NCBI GenBank assembly: GCA_030680235.1
Contig: JAUXWQ010000030.1
Coordinates: 1-64,000 of the forward strand
From: Coxiellaceae bacterium
GTDB taxonomy: Bacteria; Pseudomonadota; Gammaproteobacteria; Coxiellales; Coxiellaceae
Length of the DNA stretch: 64,000 bases
Reading direction: 5' to 3'
In this document: positions 7,866 through 16,407 of the stretch, piece after piece
Layout of the letters: each line of letters starts with the position of its first letter
Numbering within the stretch: position 1 is the stretch's first letter
Notes under the pieces: generated by a model
Seen by the model: only the letters and a program-made list of their open reading frames with translations
What the model was told of the DNA's origin: nothing
Databases searched by the model: none
Position numbers and translations under genes: made by a program

Positions 7866-10112
7866 ATGGCTACGTCCACTCCTCAAAATACCAATGTTGA
7901 ACAACAGTCTATTTACGCTTTTAGCGAAAAGGCTTATCTCGATTACGCAATGTATGTGATCTTAGATCGTGCACTCCCACATCTTGCTGATGGCCTAAAA
8001 CCTGTGCAGCGCCGCATTGTCTACGCAATGTCCGAATTGGGCTTAAAAAATACCGCAAAATATAAAAAATCGGCACGTACCATTGGTGACGTGATCGGTA
8101 AGTTCCATCCGCATGGAGACAGTGCGTGTTATGAAGCCATGGTCTTGATGGCGCAGCCATTTTCTTATCGCTATCCCTTGGTTGATGGGCAAGGAAACTT
8201 TGGCTCAAGTGATGATCCTAAATCTTTTGCTGCGATGCGTTATACGGAGTCACGCTTAACAGGTTATGCAAATGCATTGCTCTCCGAATTACAGCAAGGC
8301 ACAACGGATTGGTCGCCGAATTTCGATGGCACAATGAATGAGCCAACCCTATTGCCTGCGCGTTTGCCGAATGTTTTATTAAATGGCGCATCCGGTATTG
8401 CGGTTGGTATGGCAACGGACGTCCCTCCTCATAATTTGACTGAAGTTGTAGATGCTTGCATTCATTTATTAGAAAATCCAAAAGCCACTTTGGCAGATAT
8501 TACGGATATTGTACAAGCACCCGATTTTCCAACGAAAGCAGAAATTATTACGCCGCGCGATGAAATTAAAAAAATGTATGAAACCGGAAACGGTAGCGTG
8601 CGTGCGCGTGCAACGTATACGATGGAAGATGGCGATATTATTGTGACGGCATTGCCGCATCAAACCTCGGCAAGCAAAATTCTCGAACAAATTGCAGCAC
8701 AAATGCAAGATAAGAAATTGCCGACTGTATCCGATTTACGTGATGAATCAGATCATGAAAACCCCACGCGACTGGTCATTACGCCACGTTCCAATCGTGT
8801 TGATATCGAACAATTGATGTCGCATTTATTTGCAACCACTGAATTAGAGCGTACCTATCGCATCAATTTAAATTTGATTGGATTAAATGGCCGTCCACAG
8901 GTGAAATCATTATTAATGATTTTAACGGAATGGTTGGAATATCGTCTTGAAACCGTGCGTCGACGTTTACAATTCCGTCTCGATTATATTTTAAATCGCT
9001 TGCATATTTTAGATGGGTTGTTAGCCGTTTATTTAAATATTGATGAAGTGATTCGCATTATTCGTCATGAAGATGAACCTAAATCTGCCTTGATGAAAAA
9101 ATTTAAATTAAGTGACATTCAAACAGAAGCAATTTTAGAAATTAAATTGCGTCAATTGGCAAAATTGGAAGAAGTTAAAATCCGCGATGAACAAAGTGCA
9201 TTAAGTGCTGAGCGTGATGAGATCGAAAAAACCTTATCTTCTCAAGCAAGAATGAAAACACTGGTTAAAAATGAATTAAAAGAAGATCAAAAAAATTACG
9301 GAGATAAAAGACGCTCACCGATTATTTCACGTAAAATGGCAGAAGCGATTCGTTTTGAGGATTTACAGCCAGCAGAAAACATGACAGTTGTCTTGTCGAA
9401 AAAAGGTTGGATTCGCGCAGGTAAAGGTCATGAAGTCGATGGTAAGACATTAAGCTATCGTGCGGGTGATGAATTCCATAGTCAAATTCTCGGTAAAAGT
9501 ACCGACCAAGTGCTGTTCTTAGATTCTGCCGGAAAAAGTTATACCTTAGCGGTGAGTACTTTGCCATCAGCGCGTGGGCAGGGTGATCCGCTATCATCCA
9601 AAATATCAATTACGCCGGGGGCGGAAATTGTTGGTATGTTAATTGGTAAGATGGATGCCCGTGTTTTATTGGCATCGGATGCGGGTTACGGATTTATTAC
9701 CACTATTGAAAATTTAATCAGTAAAAATAAAAATGGTAAGGCGATGTTAAAATGCCCGGATAATTCGCGCGCCTTATTGCCAAAATTTATTACTGATATG
9801 GATTCGCAATACATAGCGGTATTAACGAACGAAGGGCATTTATTAGTATTTCCTGTTGCAGAATTGCCTGAATTACCAAAAGGTAAGGGCAATAAAATGA
9901 TTCAAATTCCATCGGCAAAAATAAAATCTCGTGAAGAATATTGTGTGGGTATGACGGTATTATCTGAAAAAGAGTCGTTAGTACTAACAGCGGGTAAACG
10001 ACAATTAACGTTAAAGCCAAGTGATTTGAGCTCATTTCATGGTGAGCGTGCGCGTCGTGGGAATTTATTGCCGCGCGGATTTCGCGGGGTGACGGCGGTG
10101 GATGTGGGTTAG
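7866..10112 (+). CDS. parC: DNA topoisomerase IV subunit A
   Basis: A 748-residue protein close in length and sequence to gammaproteobacterial ParC. It cuts and rejoins DNA with ParE to decatenate chromosomes. The start region ([20 protein letters not shown]), [12 protein letters not shown] and the catalytic AAMRYTE (Tyr about 126) are all present. At the quinolone-resistance positions the residues are Ser (about 86) and Glu (about 90), as in susceptible wild-type enzymes. The C-terminal beta-pinwheel repeats are retained. An upstream ATG at 7836 would add 10 residues, but AAAGAG before 7866 and family alignment favour 7866. A strong bidirectional terminator follows. Confidence 0.97.
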   Translation: MATSTPQNTNVEQQSIYAFSEKAYLDYAMYVILDRALPHLADGLKPVQRRIVYAMSELGLKNTAKYKKSARTIGDVIGKFHPHGDSACYEAMVLMAQPFSYRYPLVDGQGNFGSSDDPKSFAAMRYTESRLTGYANALLSELQQGTTDWSPNFDGTMNEPTLLPARLPNVLLNGASGIAVGMATDVPPHNLTEVVDACIHLLENPKATLADITDIVQAPDFPTKAEIITPRDEIKKMYETGNGSVRARATYTMEDGDIIVTALPHQTSASKILEQIAAQMQDKKLPTVSDLRDESDHENPTRLVITPRSNRVDIEQLMSHLFATTELERTYRINLNLIGLNGRPQVKSLLMILTEWLEYRLETVRRRLQFRLDYILNRLHILDGLLAVYLNIDEVIRIIRHEDEPKSALMKKFKLSDIQTEAILEIKLRQLAKLEEVKIRDEQSALSAERDEIEKTLSSQARMKTLVKNELKEDQKNYGDKRRSPIISRKMAEAIRFEDLQPAENMTVVLSKKGWIRAGKGHEVDGKTLSYRAGDEFHSQILGKSTDQVLFLDSAGKSYTLAVSTLPSARGQGDPLSSKISITPGAEIVGMLIGKMDARVLLASDAGYGFITTIENLISKNKNGKAMLKCPDNSRALLPKFITDMDSQYIAVLTNEGHLLVFPVAELPELPKGKGNKMIQIPSAKIKSREEYCVGMTVLSEKESLVLTAGKRQLTLKPSDLSSFHGERARRGNLLPRGFRGVTAVDVG

Positions 10113-10136
10113 AATGCGTAGTTATTTCAGACCTGT

Positions 10137-10170
10137 AAATCCCCCCGACGCTGCGCGTCGGGGGGATTTT
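10137..10170. terminator. Strong bidirectional intrinsic terminator
   Basis: AAATCCCCCCGACGC and GCGTCGGGGGGATTTT form a perfect GC-rich stem with a 3-4 base loop, flanked by A-run and T-run on the two sides. It lies between convergent parC and the minus-strand gene ending at 10191. Confidence 0.9.
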
Positions 10171-10190
10171 AAGATCTAGTTCAGCGAGTC

Positions 10191-10805
10191 TTAACACTTT
10201 TTAGCAATGAGGGTATTTCCAATATCATCATCTGCCATGCAGACATTATCTTTTCCAAATATGGCTGCAATATCATCAAGAAAACGAACAGCCGGTTTGT
10301 TTGCTTGAAACCAGCATTCTGTGTCTTCCGGTTTTGAGCCGCTAGATACTTCTGTATTATTTCTTCGAAATACTTTAAAAAAAGCGGTACCGTTAGGTTT
10401 TAATGCGCTATGCGCAAGCGCAATGTGCTTTTTACGCTCTTCGGGATGTTCGATCACATTTAAAATGCTCAGTGAAGTTACTGTGTCAACAGGTGCATTT
10501 CTTACTGTGTTCAGTGCGGCGTTATTTTCTGCTTCAGAAAGCTCATAGGGATTATAGGAATAGCTTGTTACGCCATAGTGGTTTTTCAAATACGCTTGGC
10601 TTGGGTATTTTGTGCTTTCACCCAAGTTTAAATTTGTGGTTCCTCGCATAAGAGGCAAGGTATCAAAGGCACACCATCCTGATGTTTCATCAAGTACGGC
10701 TTCGTCCACTCTTACCACTTCGCCTGAGTTTCTTGTTTGGTAAGAACCTGAAACGATGCAATAAGGATTATTAGGTGCTGAACCTGGCATGTCGGACCAA
10801 TGCAT
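10191..10805 (-). CDS. Methyltransferase-like protein, substrate unknown
   Basis: A 204-residue protein. The middle (SILNVIEHPEERKKHIALAH, then SALKPNGTAFFKVFRRN) matches motifs IV-VI of class I SAM methyltransferases. There the 'nvieH' segment and the 'LKPGG' turn are typical. The glycine-rich motif I that normally binds SAM is not clear at the N-terminus. The protein may thus be a divergent or inactive member. The N-terminal part (MHWSDMPGSAPNNPYCIVSG) is unfamiliar. It is a lone minus-strand gene facing parC across a terminator. Confidence 0.6.
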   Translation of the reverse strand: MHWSDMPGSAPNNPYCIVSGSYQTRNSGEVVRVDEAVLDETSGWCAFDTLPLMRGTTNLNLGESTKYPSQAYLKNHYGVTSYSYNPYELSEAENNAALNTVRNAPVDTVTSLSILNVIEHPEERKKHIALAHSALKPNGTAFFKVFRRNNTEVSSGSKPEDTECWFQANKPAVRFLDDIAAIFGKDNVCMADDDIGNTLIAKKC

Positions 10806-11154
10806 TGGGGGTATCTCTTTGGTAGTATTTTAAAGCAATGTGTTTCGTTAAAAAAAACATTATAGGTATCTGTATATTAAATTAATATTAATTGGGTGTG
10901 ATGTTAGGGGCTAAAATGCATTTTTACCGTGCATTGGACACAGAGCCTTATTCGTAATTAAATATTTTAAACATGACTTATCCTACTTGGCAATTAAGAC
11001 AGAATTTTAATAATAGAGATAATTGTTATTTTAGATGGTTCTGATAGAAAATAACTATCGATGTAATTCGTGCATGTTCCCAGAAATGGCAAGTTAATTT
11101 TTGCACGACTTCTAAGTAAGTGCTAATCTAAGTTGATATACACGAGGATCTTGT
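10806..11154. other. AT-rich intergenic region, no gene seen
   Basis: The 349 bases between divergent genes contain no convincing ORF or RNA. They are AT-rich and should hold the promoters of both neighbours, but no clear -35/-10 pair can be singled out. Confidence 0.6.
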
Positions 11155-11664
11155 ATGCACTATATTCAAAACAATTTATTACAGAACGAAAAGTTACTTT
11201 ATGCAGTCCGTCCGCATTGGGTGATTTTCTCATCGGGTGTGTGGGCTATTGTTTTCGCAATTTACTTTTGGCTTTTTTCAGACATTGCATCATTAAATAT
11301 GGCAGTTTATGCGAATTATAGTGCACGAGATATCTTAGCGGCTGGTCTTTTCTTGATGGGTGCTTATTGGTTTTTGCGTGCGCTTATTTTTTATAAAAAT
11401 GCAGAATATGGTGTAACCGATAAGCGCGTGATTGTTAAAATTGGTTGGATTCACCGTGAATCTCTAGAGTTAATGCTGGATAAAGTGGAAGGTGTTTTGG
11501 TAGATCAAAATATTAGTGGTCGATTGTTGGGATACGGCACAATTACCGTTGTGGGGACGGGTGGGACAAAAGACAGCTATCAATTTATTTCGCATCCTTT
11601 GCGTTTTAGAAAAGAAGTGCAGCAAGCGGTAGAAAATTCTGAAGAACGGTTTAGGCCGAGGTAG
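11155..11664 (+). CDS. PH-domain (bPH2/YdbS-like) membrane protein
   Basis: A 169-residue inner-membrane protein. Two transmembrane helices lie near residues 22-42 (WVIFSSGVWAIVFAIYFWLF) and 60-80 (ILAAGLFLMGAYWFLRALIF). A bacterial PH domain follows, with the typical YGVTDKRVIVKIGWIHRESL and a later VVGTGGTKDSYQFISHP. The YdbS/DUF304 family has no agreed function; roles in envelope stress or lipid handling have been proposed. ACGAGG upstream supports this start. It appears monocistronic. Confidence 0.85.
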   Translation: MHYIQNNLLQNEKLLYAVRPHWVIFSSGVWAIVFAIYFWLFSDIASLNMAVYANYSARDILAAGLFLMGAYWFLRALIFYKNAEYGVTDKRVIVKIGWIHRESLELMLDKVEGVLVDQNISGRLLGYGTITVVGTGGTKDSYQFISHPLRFRKEVQQAVENSEERFRPR

Positions 11665-11704
11665 GATCTGCATCGAATCAGCACTAAAAATAAGCGGATT
11701 CAAT

Positions 11705-11847
11705 AGACTTCTTTTCAAACCTCGATTAACGGATGATTTCATCGAAAAAATTTTCTCAAAATCCTCACATACTGACGTGTATGCTCCGGTTTTTCGAAAA
11801 TTTTTTCTGCGAACTCACCTTGTTACTCAAGGTTTGGAAAGAAGTCT
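11705..11847. repeat. Palindromic repeat, degenerate relative of the 175-bp family
   Basis: The ends pair as inverted repeats: AGACTTCTTTTCAAACCT at 11705 and AGGTTTGGAAAGAAGTCT ending at 11847, with 17 of 18 matching. An inner pair of GAAAAAATTTT arms flanks the core CTCACATACTGACGTGTATG. That core is nearly identical to the centre of the element at 44767-44941. No clear flanking duplication is seen. It lies between two convergent genes. Confidence 0.65.
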
Positions 11848-11866
11848 AATGAGAGCTGAATAGTGA

Positions 11867-12838
11867 TTAGAAATCTTTATGCAGCATTCCCGGCACCTCG
11901 CGTGCTAGTTTAGGTACTAAAAATCCGGGCAGCATTTTTTTGAGTTCACGCATTATTTCAAGCGCTTTTTCTTCAGGGACTTCAAAATGCGCGCTACCAT
12001 CGACTTTATCTAATAAGTGTAAATAGTAAGGCAACACCCCAGCGGAAAATAATTTTTTATGTAGGGCGCTCAATACCATGGCATCGTCATTAACATTTTT
12101 TAATAAAACAGATTGGTTTAATAGCGTAATCGCATTTAATTTTTTTAAGGCTGTTAAAACGGCATCATCAAGCTCATTGGGATGATTACTATGTACAACC
12201 ATGATTGTTTGAAAGCGTGAATGACTTAGGGTGGCTACCAAGTCATCAGTAATGCGTTGCGGAATAACAATGGGTAATCGCGTGTGAATGCGCAAGCGTT
12301 GTAGGTTAGGAATGTCTTCCAGTTGTCGAATAAATTCTGCAAGCAAATGATCTTTTAAAACCAGGGGATCCCCACCACTTAAAATGACTTCTTCTATCGA
12401 TACATCATTGCGAATGTAGTTGAGCGTTTTTTCCCAATTGTCACGCCCCGGTAAATTATTTTCATAGGGAAAGTGACGGCGAAAACAATAGCGACAATGA
12501 ATGGCACAACCACCCGTTAAGGTGAGTAATACACGATGGGGATATTTGTGTAATAAACCAGGCACTGGATTTTTTTTGCTTTCTTCGGTGGGATCTGTCG
12601 AATAGCCTGGAAATTTTTGGTGCTCAATAGCCTGAGGCAATACTTGTAACAATAGTGGATCGAATGGATTTCCTTTTTTCATGCGGGCAACAAATTCGCG
12701 TGGTGCGCGTAAAGGGAGTGCGGAGGTGGCAATATCGGCAGGGGATATTGATAGAAGCGCACATAACTCTGATATGTCCGTTACCGCGTGTGCGAGCGCT
12801 TGTTGCCAAGTTTCGTGTGTGTTTTTCATTACGCGCAT
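11867..12838 (-). CDS. epmB: EF-P (R)-beta-lysylation protein, radical SAM aminomutase
   Basis: A 323-residue KamA-like radical SAM enzyme. EpmB converts lysine to (R)-beta-lysine, which EpmA then attaches to elongation factor P to ease translation of polyproline. The cluster motif CAIHCRYC (Cys about 111, 115, 118) is followed by FRRHFPYE. Downstream are ILSGGDPLVLKD, RLPIVIPQRIT and the PLP-lysine region PYYLHLLDKVDGSAHF. Length and order match E. coli EpmB rather than the longer lysine 2,3-aminomutases. An in-frame ATG at 12829 is an equal start. epmA and efp are not in the window. Confidence 0.93.
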   Translation of the reverse strand: MRVMKNTHETWQQALAHAVTDISELCALLSISPADIATSALPLRAPREFVARMKKGNPFDPLLLQVLPQAIEHQKFPGYSTDPTEESKKNPVPGLLHKYPHRVLLTLTGGCAIHCRYCFRRHFPYENNLPGRDNWEKTLNYIRNDVSIEEVILSGGDPLVLKDHLLAEFIRQLEDIPNLQRLRIHTRLPIVIPQRITDDLVATLSHSRFQTIMVVHSNHPNELDDAVLTALKKLNAITLLNQSVLLKNVNDDAMVLSALHKKLFSAGVLPYYLHLLDKVDGSAHFEVPEEKALEIMRELKKMLPGFLVPKLAREVPGMLHKDF

Positions 12839-12872
12839 TAGACCATATTATGTCGTGTTTCGCATAGCGATC

Positions 12873-13045
12873 CAGCAATTCCCGGTGAACAAAAAATTTT
12901 CATCTTTTGGCGATCTTGAACGGTAATTTGTTTCGAAAATGCTCATGGACTTCATGACCACTGCGCTTTTCTCAACAAATTACCGTTCAACCTCGCCTAA
13001 AATCTGAAAATTAGCGGTTTTTCAGGCATTCGCCGGGAACTGCTG
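12873..13045. mobile_element. MITE-like palindromic element, family 1 (copy A)
   Basis: A 173-bp non-coding element with ends CAGCAATTCCCGGTGAA and the inverted TTCGCCGGGAACTGCTG. Almost the whole element is one imperfect palindrome, including GAACGGTAATTTGTT with its inverse AACAAATTACCGTTC. It is flanked by the exact 8-bp direct repeat TAGCGATC (12865-12872 and 13046-13053), a target-site duplication. It lies between epmB and the LuxR-type gene. No transposase is encoded. Confidence 0.85.
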
Positions 13046-13084
13046 TAGCGATCATGCATCCATAATTCAGAGTTTATTTTGAGG

Positions 13085-13501
13085 TTAATGCGTTGTTAGT
13101 TGCATCCCTTCTTTTTCTAATTGTTGTAATAGTGATGTTTGTAATATTTTATCAATAAGCATTTTTTTATTTTTACACTTTAATTTCAATTTTAGATTTT
13201 TGACATAAAATTCAACGGTGCGTGCAGACAATGCCATTTTTGCAGCGGCTTCTGCAATGGTGTTACTCTGCATTAACCAAAACATGGACTCTGCTTCACG
13301 TTTTGTAAGGTAAACATTTGGGAAGTGATCGCCCAAATAATACATGCGTAAATCACGCGCCTCTTTTTGTATTCCAAAATTTTCAAGCTCATCTGAAAAG
13401 AAGCCATTGCCAGCAGTAGAAAAGTTTTCATGAGATAATAAAAAAGAGCGTGAATTTGATTTTTGTAATACTTCATTGAGTACGGAATCCCAGTAATGCA
13501 T
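13085..13501 (-). CDS. LuxR-type HTH transcriptional regulator
   Basis: A 138-residue protein. The C-terminal two thirds form a LuxR/GerE helix-turn-helix: LTKREAESMFWLMQSNTIAE, AAAKMALSARTVEFYVKNL, then KLKLKCKNKKMLIDKI. The N-terminal part is short and matches no sensor domain, so it is an orphan regulator. A start at 13534 is possible, but AGGAGG sits just upstream of the ATG at 13501. Similar single-domain regulators are frequent in Legionellales, which supports the taxonomic guess. Targets unknown. Confidence 0.8.
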   Translation of the reverse strand: MHYWDSVLNEVLQKSNSRSFLLSHENFSTAGNGFFSDELENFGIQKEARDLRMYYLGDHFPNVYLTKREAESMFWLMQSNTIAEAAAKMALSARTVEFYVKNLKLKLKCKNKKMLIDKILQTSLLQQLEKEGMQLTTH

Positions 13502-13663
13502 GCAACCTCCTATGTTTTTTTGAGGCGCGATCATAAGGTGATTTTATCGTTGCTGCAATACCGTGTTTTGAATATCAGTCGGGGGCCGAATCATGCGCGT
13601 TGTCTGATGCGAGCCGCGAGTGTAGCGAGCGATCAATGACAATGGGTCTCATCAGTTCCTAGA

Positions 13664-14065
13664 TTAAGCAGAAAAAGAAGAGCCGCAACCGCAGGTCGTT
13701 TTTGCATTAGGATTTTTAATCACAAACTGTGCACCATGAATATCTTCTCGATAATCAATTGTGGCACCGTTGAGGTATTGAAAACTCATCATGTCAATGA
13801 GTAGTTTTACAGTAGCAGTGCCGCTGCCCCCTTCATCTTCGCCTTCAGAAATCGTTTTTTCGACAATAACATCGTCATCATTAATTGTTTCATCAAAGGT
13901 AAATCCGTACTGGAATCCTGAGCAGCCACCACCCGTAATAAAAACACGAAGACAGAGCTTTGGGTTATTTTCTTCCGCAATGAGCGAGAAAACCTTGCGC
14001 GCGGCAGCGTCTGTGAAGATAATTGAATTACTGTTTGTTTGTTCGGATAGGGATAATGTTGTCAT
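13664..14065 (-). CDS. erpA: Iron-sulfur cluster insertion protein ErpA
   Basis: A 133-residue A-type Fe-S carrier. It hands [2Fe-2S] or [4Fe-4S] clusters to apoproteins such as those of isoprenoid synthesis. The three ligand cysteines are present: [11 protein letters not shown] (Cys48) and the C-terminal [11 protein letters not shown] (Cys125, Cys127). It is about 20 residues longer than E. coli ErpA, with a Glu/Gly-rich insert ([13 protein letters not shown]) in the middle. It fits ErpA better than IscA because it stands alone outside an isc operon; IscA is the alternative. Confidence 0.88.
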   Translation of the reverse strand: MTTLSLSEQTNSNSIIFTDAAARKVFSLIAEENNPKLCLRVFITGGGCSGFQYGFTFDETINDDDVIVEKTISEGEDEGGSGTATVKLLIDMMSFQYLNGATIDYREDIHGAQFVIKNPNAKTTCGCGSSFSA

Positions 14066-14101
14066 GTAGGCATTATTCAGGCTTTTGCTGAGAGTTTCAA
14101 G

Positions 14102-14245
14102 ATGAATATTGTAACTATGATTTGTATTGGTATTGGTTTAGTGTGTTTATATTACGATGCATTGATGGTAGAGGCGCCTGATGACAACGTTCCAGCCACT
14201 ATTCAAAAAATTGTCGATTCTGTACATAAAGGGAAATTCAATTAA
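14102..14245 (+). CDS. 47-residue predicted membrane microprotein upstream of hemJ
   Basis: An open frame of 47 codons starting [20 protein letters not shown], which is one hydrophobic helix, then a charged tail with [23 protein letters not shown] lies upstream of the ATG. Its TAA overlaps the hemJ ATG (TAATG), a standard translational-coupling layout. The gene is too short for default gene callers. A role linked to HemJ or haem synthesis is inferred from coupling only. Confidence 0.6.
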   Translation: MNIVTMICIGIGLVCLYYDALMVEAPDDNVPATIQKIVDSVHKGKFN

Positions 14246-14664
14246 TGTTGTGGATATTAGCGTTTCATGTCATTGCGATGGTCGCTTGGTTTGCAGGCTT
14301 ATTTTATTTGCCACGATTATTTGTGTATCACGCCGATGCACACGATAGCATTTCACAGGAACGCTTTAAAATCATGGAGCGAAAATTGTTTTGGATGATT
14401 ATGACGCCAGCGGCTGTTCTCACGACCGTTTTAGGATTAATCATGCTTATTCCCAATTGGCCTTTGTATAGTGACCAGCCGTGGATGATAGGAAAGTTAG
14501 CGCTAGCTGCATTTTTGTGTCTGTATCATGTTTGTTGTGGATTTTTAGTGGTGGAATTTAAGCATGATCGAAATCCATTTCCTGCGGTTTTTTATCGCTT
14601 TTTTAATGAAATCCCAACGCTGTTATTGATTGGGATTATTATTTTTGTGATTGTGAAGCCGTGA
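14245..14664 (+). CDS. hemJ: Protoporphyrinogen IX oxidase HemJ
   Basis: A 139-residue integral membrane protein with four predicted helices. It matches HemJ, the oxygen-independent enzyme that oxidises protoporphyrinogen IX in most proteobacteria lacking HemG/HemY. The N-terminal FHVIAMVAWFAGLFYLPRLF carries the conserved His. RKLFWMIMTPAAVLT and the C-terminal FYRFFNEIPTLLLIGII are also typical. Start is coupled to the upstream microprotein by TAATG. The TGA stop itself begins a GTGACTG tract that recurs at other gene ends. hemL lies close by, giving a small haem cluster. Confidence 0.92.
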   Translation: MLWILAFHVIAMVAWFAGLFYLPRLFVYHADAHDSISQERFKIMERKLFWMIMTPAAVLTTVLGLIMLIPNWPLYSDQPWMIGKLALAAFLCLYHVCCGFLVVEFKHDRNPFPAVFYRFFNEIPTLLLIGIIIFVIVKP

Positions 14665-14780
14665 CTGTGTCAGACTTAAAATTTAGCATTCTTAGGAATG
14701 TATAGTGGACGCTAATCTTTTGAGTAATACGCTTTTGCTCAGTCACAGTCTCAGTCACAGTCACAGTCTCAGTCACACTG
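14662..14780. repeat. Inverted GTGACT/CAGTCA hexamer tracts between hemJ and rubredoxin
   Basis: TGACTGTGTCAG starts at the hemJ stop codon (14662). The long tract of CAGTCA/CAGTCT units at 14738-14780 contains the rubredoxin stop (TCA at 14773 on this strand). The two tracts face each other across about 64 bases that hold a small CATTC-TTAG-GAATG hairpin. They may act together as a bidirectional terminator. Confidence 0.75.
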
Positions 14781-14943
14781 CTATCTTTTCAAAATCCGCT
14801 TTGATTGCACCGCATAAGGGGCACGTCCAATCTTCTGGTACATCTGCCCATTTCGTACCGGGTGGAATATTTTCTTCGGGCAATCCTGCTTCCTCATCGT
14901 AAATAAATCCACAGAGCAGACAAATATATTTTTCGTATGACAT
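14773..14943 (-). CDS. Rubredoxin
   Basis: A 56-residue redox protein with the two iron-binding pairs CLLCG and CPLCG, the typical FIYDEEAGLPEENIPPGTKW, and VPEDWTCPLCG. It carries one Fe bound by four Cys and shuttles electrons, for instance to oxygenases or peroxide-detoxifying enzymes. The start MSYEKYIC matches the family; longer readings are not needed. It is divergent from hemL with only 36 bases between the starts. The stop codon lies inside a CAGTCA repeat tract. Confidence 0.95.
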   Translation of the reverse strand: MSYEKYICLLCGFIYDEEAGLPEENIPPGTKWADVPEDWTCPLCGAIKADFEKIAV

Positions 14944-14979
14944 AATACAGGCCTTTTTTAAGTCACAGGAGTTTTTCTC

Positions 14980-16266
14980 ATGCGCAACAATAGTCGTTCT
15001 GCAGCCGATTTTCAAATAGCAAAGCAATTTATTCCAGGTGGCGTGAATTCTCCTGTGCGTGCATTTAAAGCCGTCGGTGGTGAGCCGCTTTTTATTGAGT
15101 CTGCAGAAGGGGCTTATTTAACCGATGTGGATGGTAATCGCTATGTGGATTACGTGGGTTCATGGGGGCCAATGGTATTGGGCCATGCAGATCCGATCGT
15201 CATTCAAGCAGTAATTGATACTGCAAAAAAAGGATTGAGTTTTGGGGCACCTTGTGAAAATGAAATCACACTGGCAAAAATGATTTGTGAGCGTGTAGAT
15301 TCCATCGACAAAGTACGTATGGTGAATTCAGGTACTGAAGCCACGATGACCGCCATTCGCATAGCGCGAGGGGTCACGGGTCGCGATAAAATTGTGAAGT
15401 TTGAAGGTTGTTATCATGGGCATTCTGATTGTTTACTCGTAAAGGCAGGTTCCGGGGCATTAACCTTTGGGGCACCAAGTTCTCCTGGTGTGCCAGCAGG
15501 TGCGGCCAATGACACGCTGGTTGCGGACTTTAACAACTTAAATTCCGTGCTCGCTTTATTTGAAAAACACGGCGCTGATATTGCTGCCATTATTGTTGAG
15601 CCCATTTCGGGCAACATGAATATGGTTTTACCCTTACCTGGTTTTTTAAGTGGCTTGCGTGAAATTTGTGATCACTATGGTGCCTTATTAATTTTTGATG
15701 AAGTGATGACGGGGTTTCGCGTCGGATATCAAGGTGTGCAAAGCTTTGTCGATGTTGTCCCCGATATCACAACCCTTGGAAAAATTATAGGGGGTGGAAT
15801 GCCGGTAGGTGCTGTGGGCGGACGTGCAGACATTATGGATCAGCTCTCGCCCTCGGGCAGTATTTATCAGGCAGGAACCTTGTCTGGAAATCCAGTGGCA
15901 ATGGCAGCGGGGATTGCGATGTTGCAGCAATTAACATCGGAAAAATACGCTATTTTATCTGAAAAAACGAAAATGTTAATGGAAGGATTGCACGCACGTG
16001 CTAAGGCCGCTGGCATTCCTTTCCATGTGAATTATCACACGGGCATGTTTGGATTATTTTTTATAGACAAGCAATCGATTCACACTTTTGCGGATGTCAT
16101 GCAGTGCAATTTAGCGCATTTTAATGCGTTTTTTGCAGGCATGTTGAATGCAGGTATTTATTTGGCGCCATCCGCTTATGAAGCAGGATTTATATCGTTA
16201 GCGCATGGGGAGGTTGAGATTCAAAAAACGTTGGATGCAGCTGAACAAGTATTTTCAAAAGTGTGA
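14980..16266 (+). CDS. hemL: Glutamate-1-semialdehyde 2,1-aminomutase
   Basis: A 428-residue PLP enzyme. It converts glutamate-1-semialdehyde to 5-aminolevulinate, the first haem precursor in the C5 pathway. The PLP lysine is in [18 protein letters not shown] (about Lys268). [11 protein letters not shown] and [14 protein letters not shown] are family signatures, and the length is standard. CAGGAG precedes the ATG. It is divergent from rubredoxin and close to hemJ. No sign of damage. Confidence 0.97.
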   Translation: MRNNSRSAADFQIAKQFIPGGVNSPVRAFKAVGGEPLFIESAEGAYLTDVDGNRYVDYVGSWGPMVLGHADPIVIQAVIDTAKKGLSFGAPCENEITLAKMICERVDSIDKVRMVNSGTEATMTAIRIARGVTGRDKIVKFEGCYHGHSDCLLVKAGSGALTFGAPSSPGVPAGAANDTLVADFNNLNSVLALFEKHGADIAAIIVEPISGNMNMVLPLPGFLSGLREICDHYGALLIFDEVMTGFRVGYQGVQSFVDVVPDITTLGKIIGGGMPVGAVGGRADIMDQLSPSGSIYQAGTLSGNPVAMAAGIAMLQQLTSEKYAILSEKTKMLMEGLHARAKAAGIPFHVNYHTGMFGLFFIDKQSIHTFADVMQCNLAHFNAFFAGMLNAGIYLAPSAYEAGFISLAHGEVEIQKTLDAAEQVFSKV

Positions 16267-16407
16267 TGTTTTATTGTTTCTTGGTTTTAGGTCCAGTGAA
16301 ATTGCACTAAATTGTTGAAATTGTTCATAATTTCTACAATATACGCAATTGAACTTCTGCTTTTTATTCTGGATAATAGGTGATCATTTTTATTCGGGGT
16401 TTCTTTC

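Noticed and set aside
8218-8708. Antisense frames in parC and similar long shadows across polA and the sugar genes
   Set aside because: They overlap conserved coding sequence and have no protein motif or ribosome site of their own.
10191-10805. Idea that the methyltransferase-like gene is part of a DNA-modification system
   Set aside because: No nuclease, specificity or DNA-binding partner lies nearby and no DNA-methylase motif (DPPY/NPPY) is seen.
14705-14902. Open frame with SHSLSHS repeats over the rubredoxin gene
   Set aside because: It is produced by the hexamer tract and by the antisense of rubredoxin, whose Cys motifs are unmistakable.
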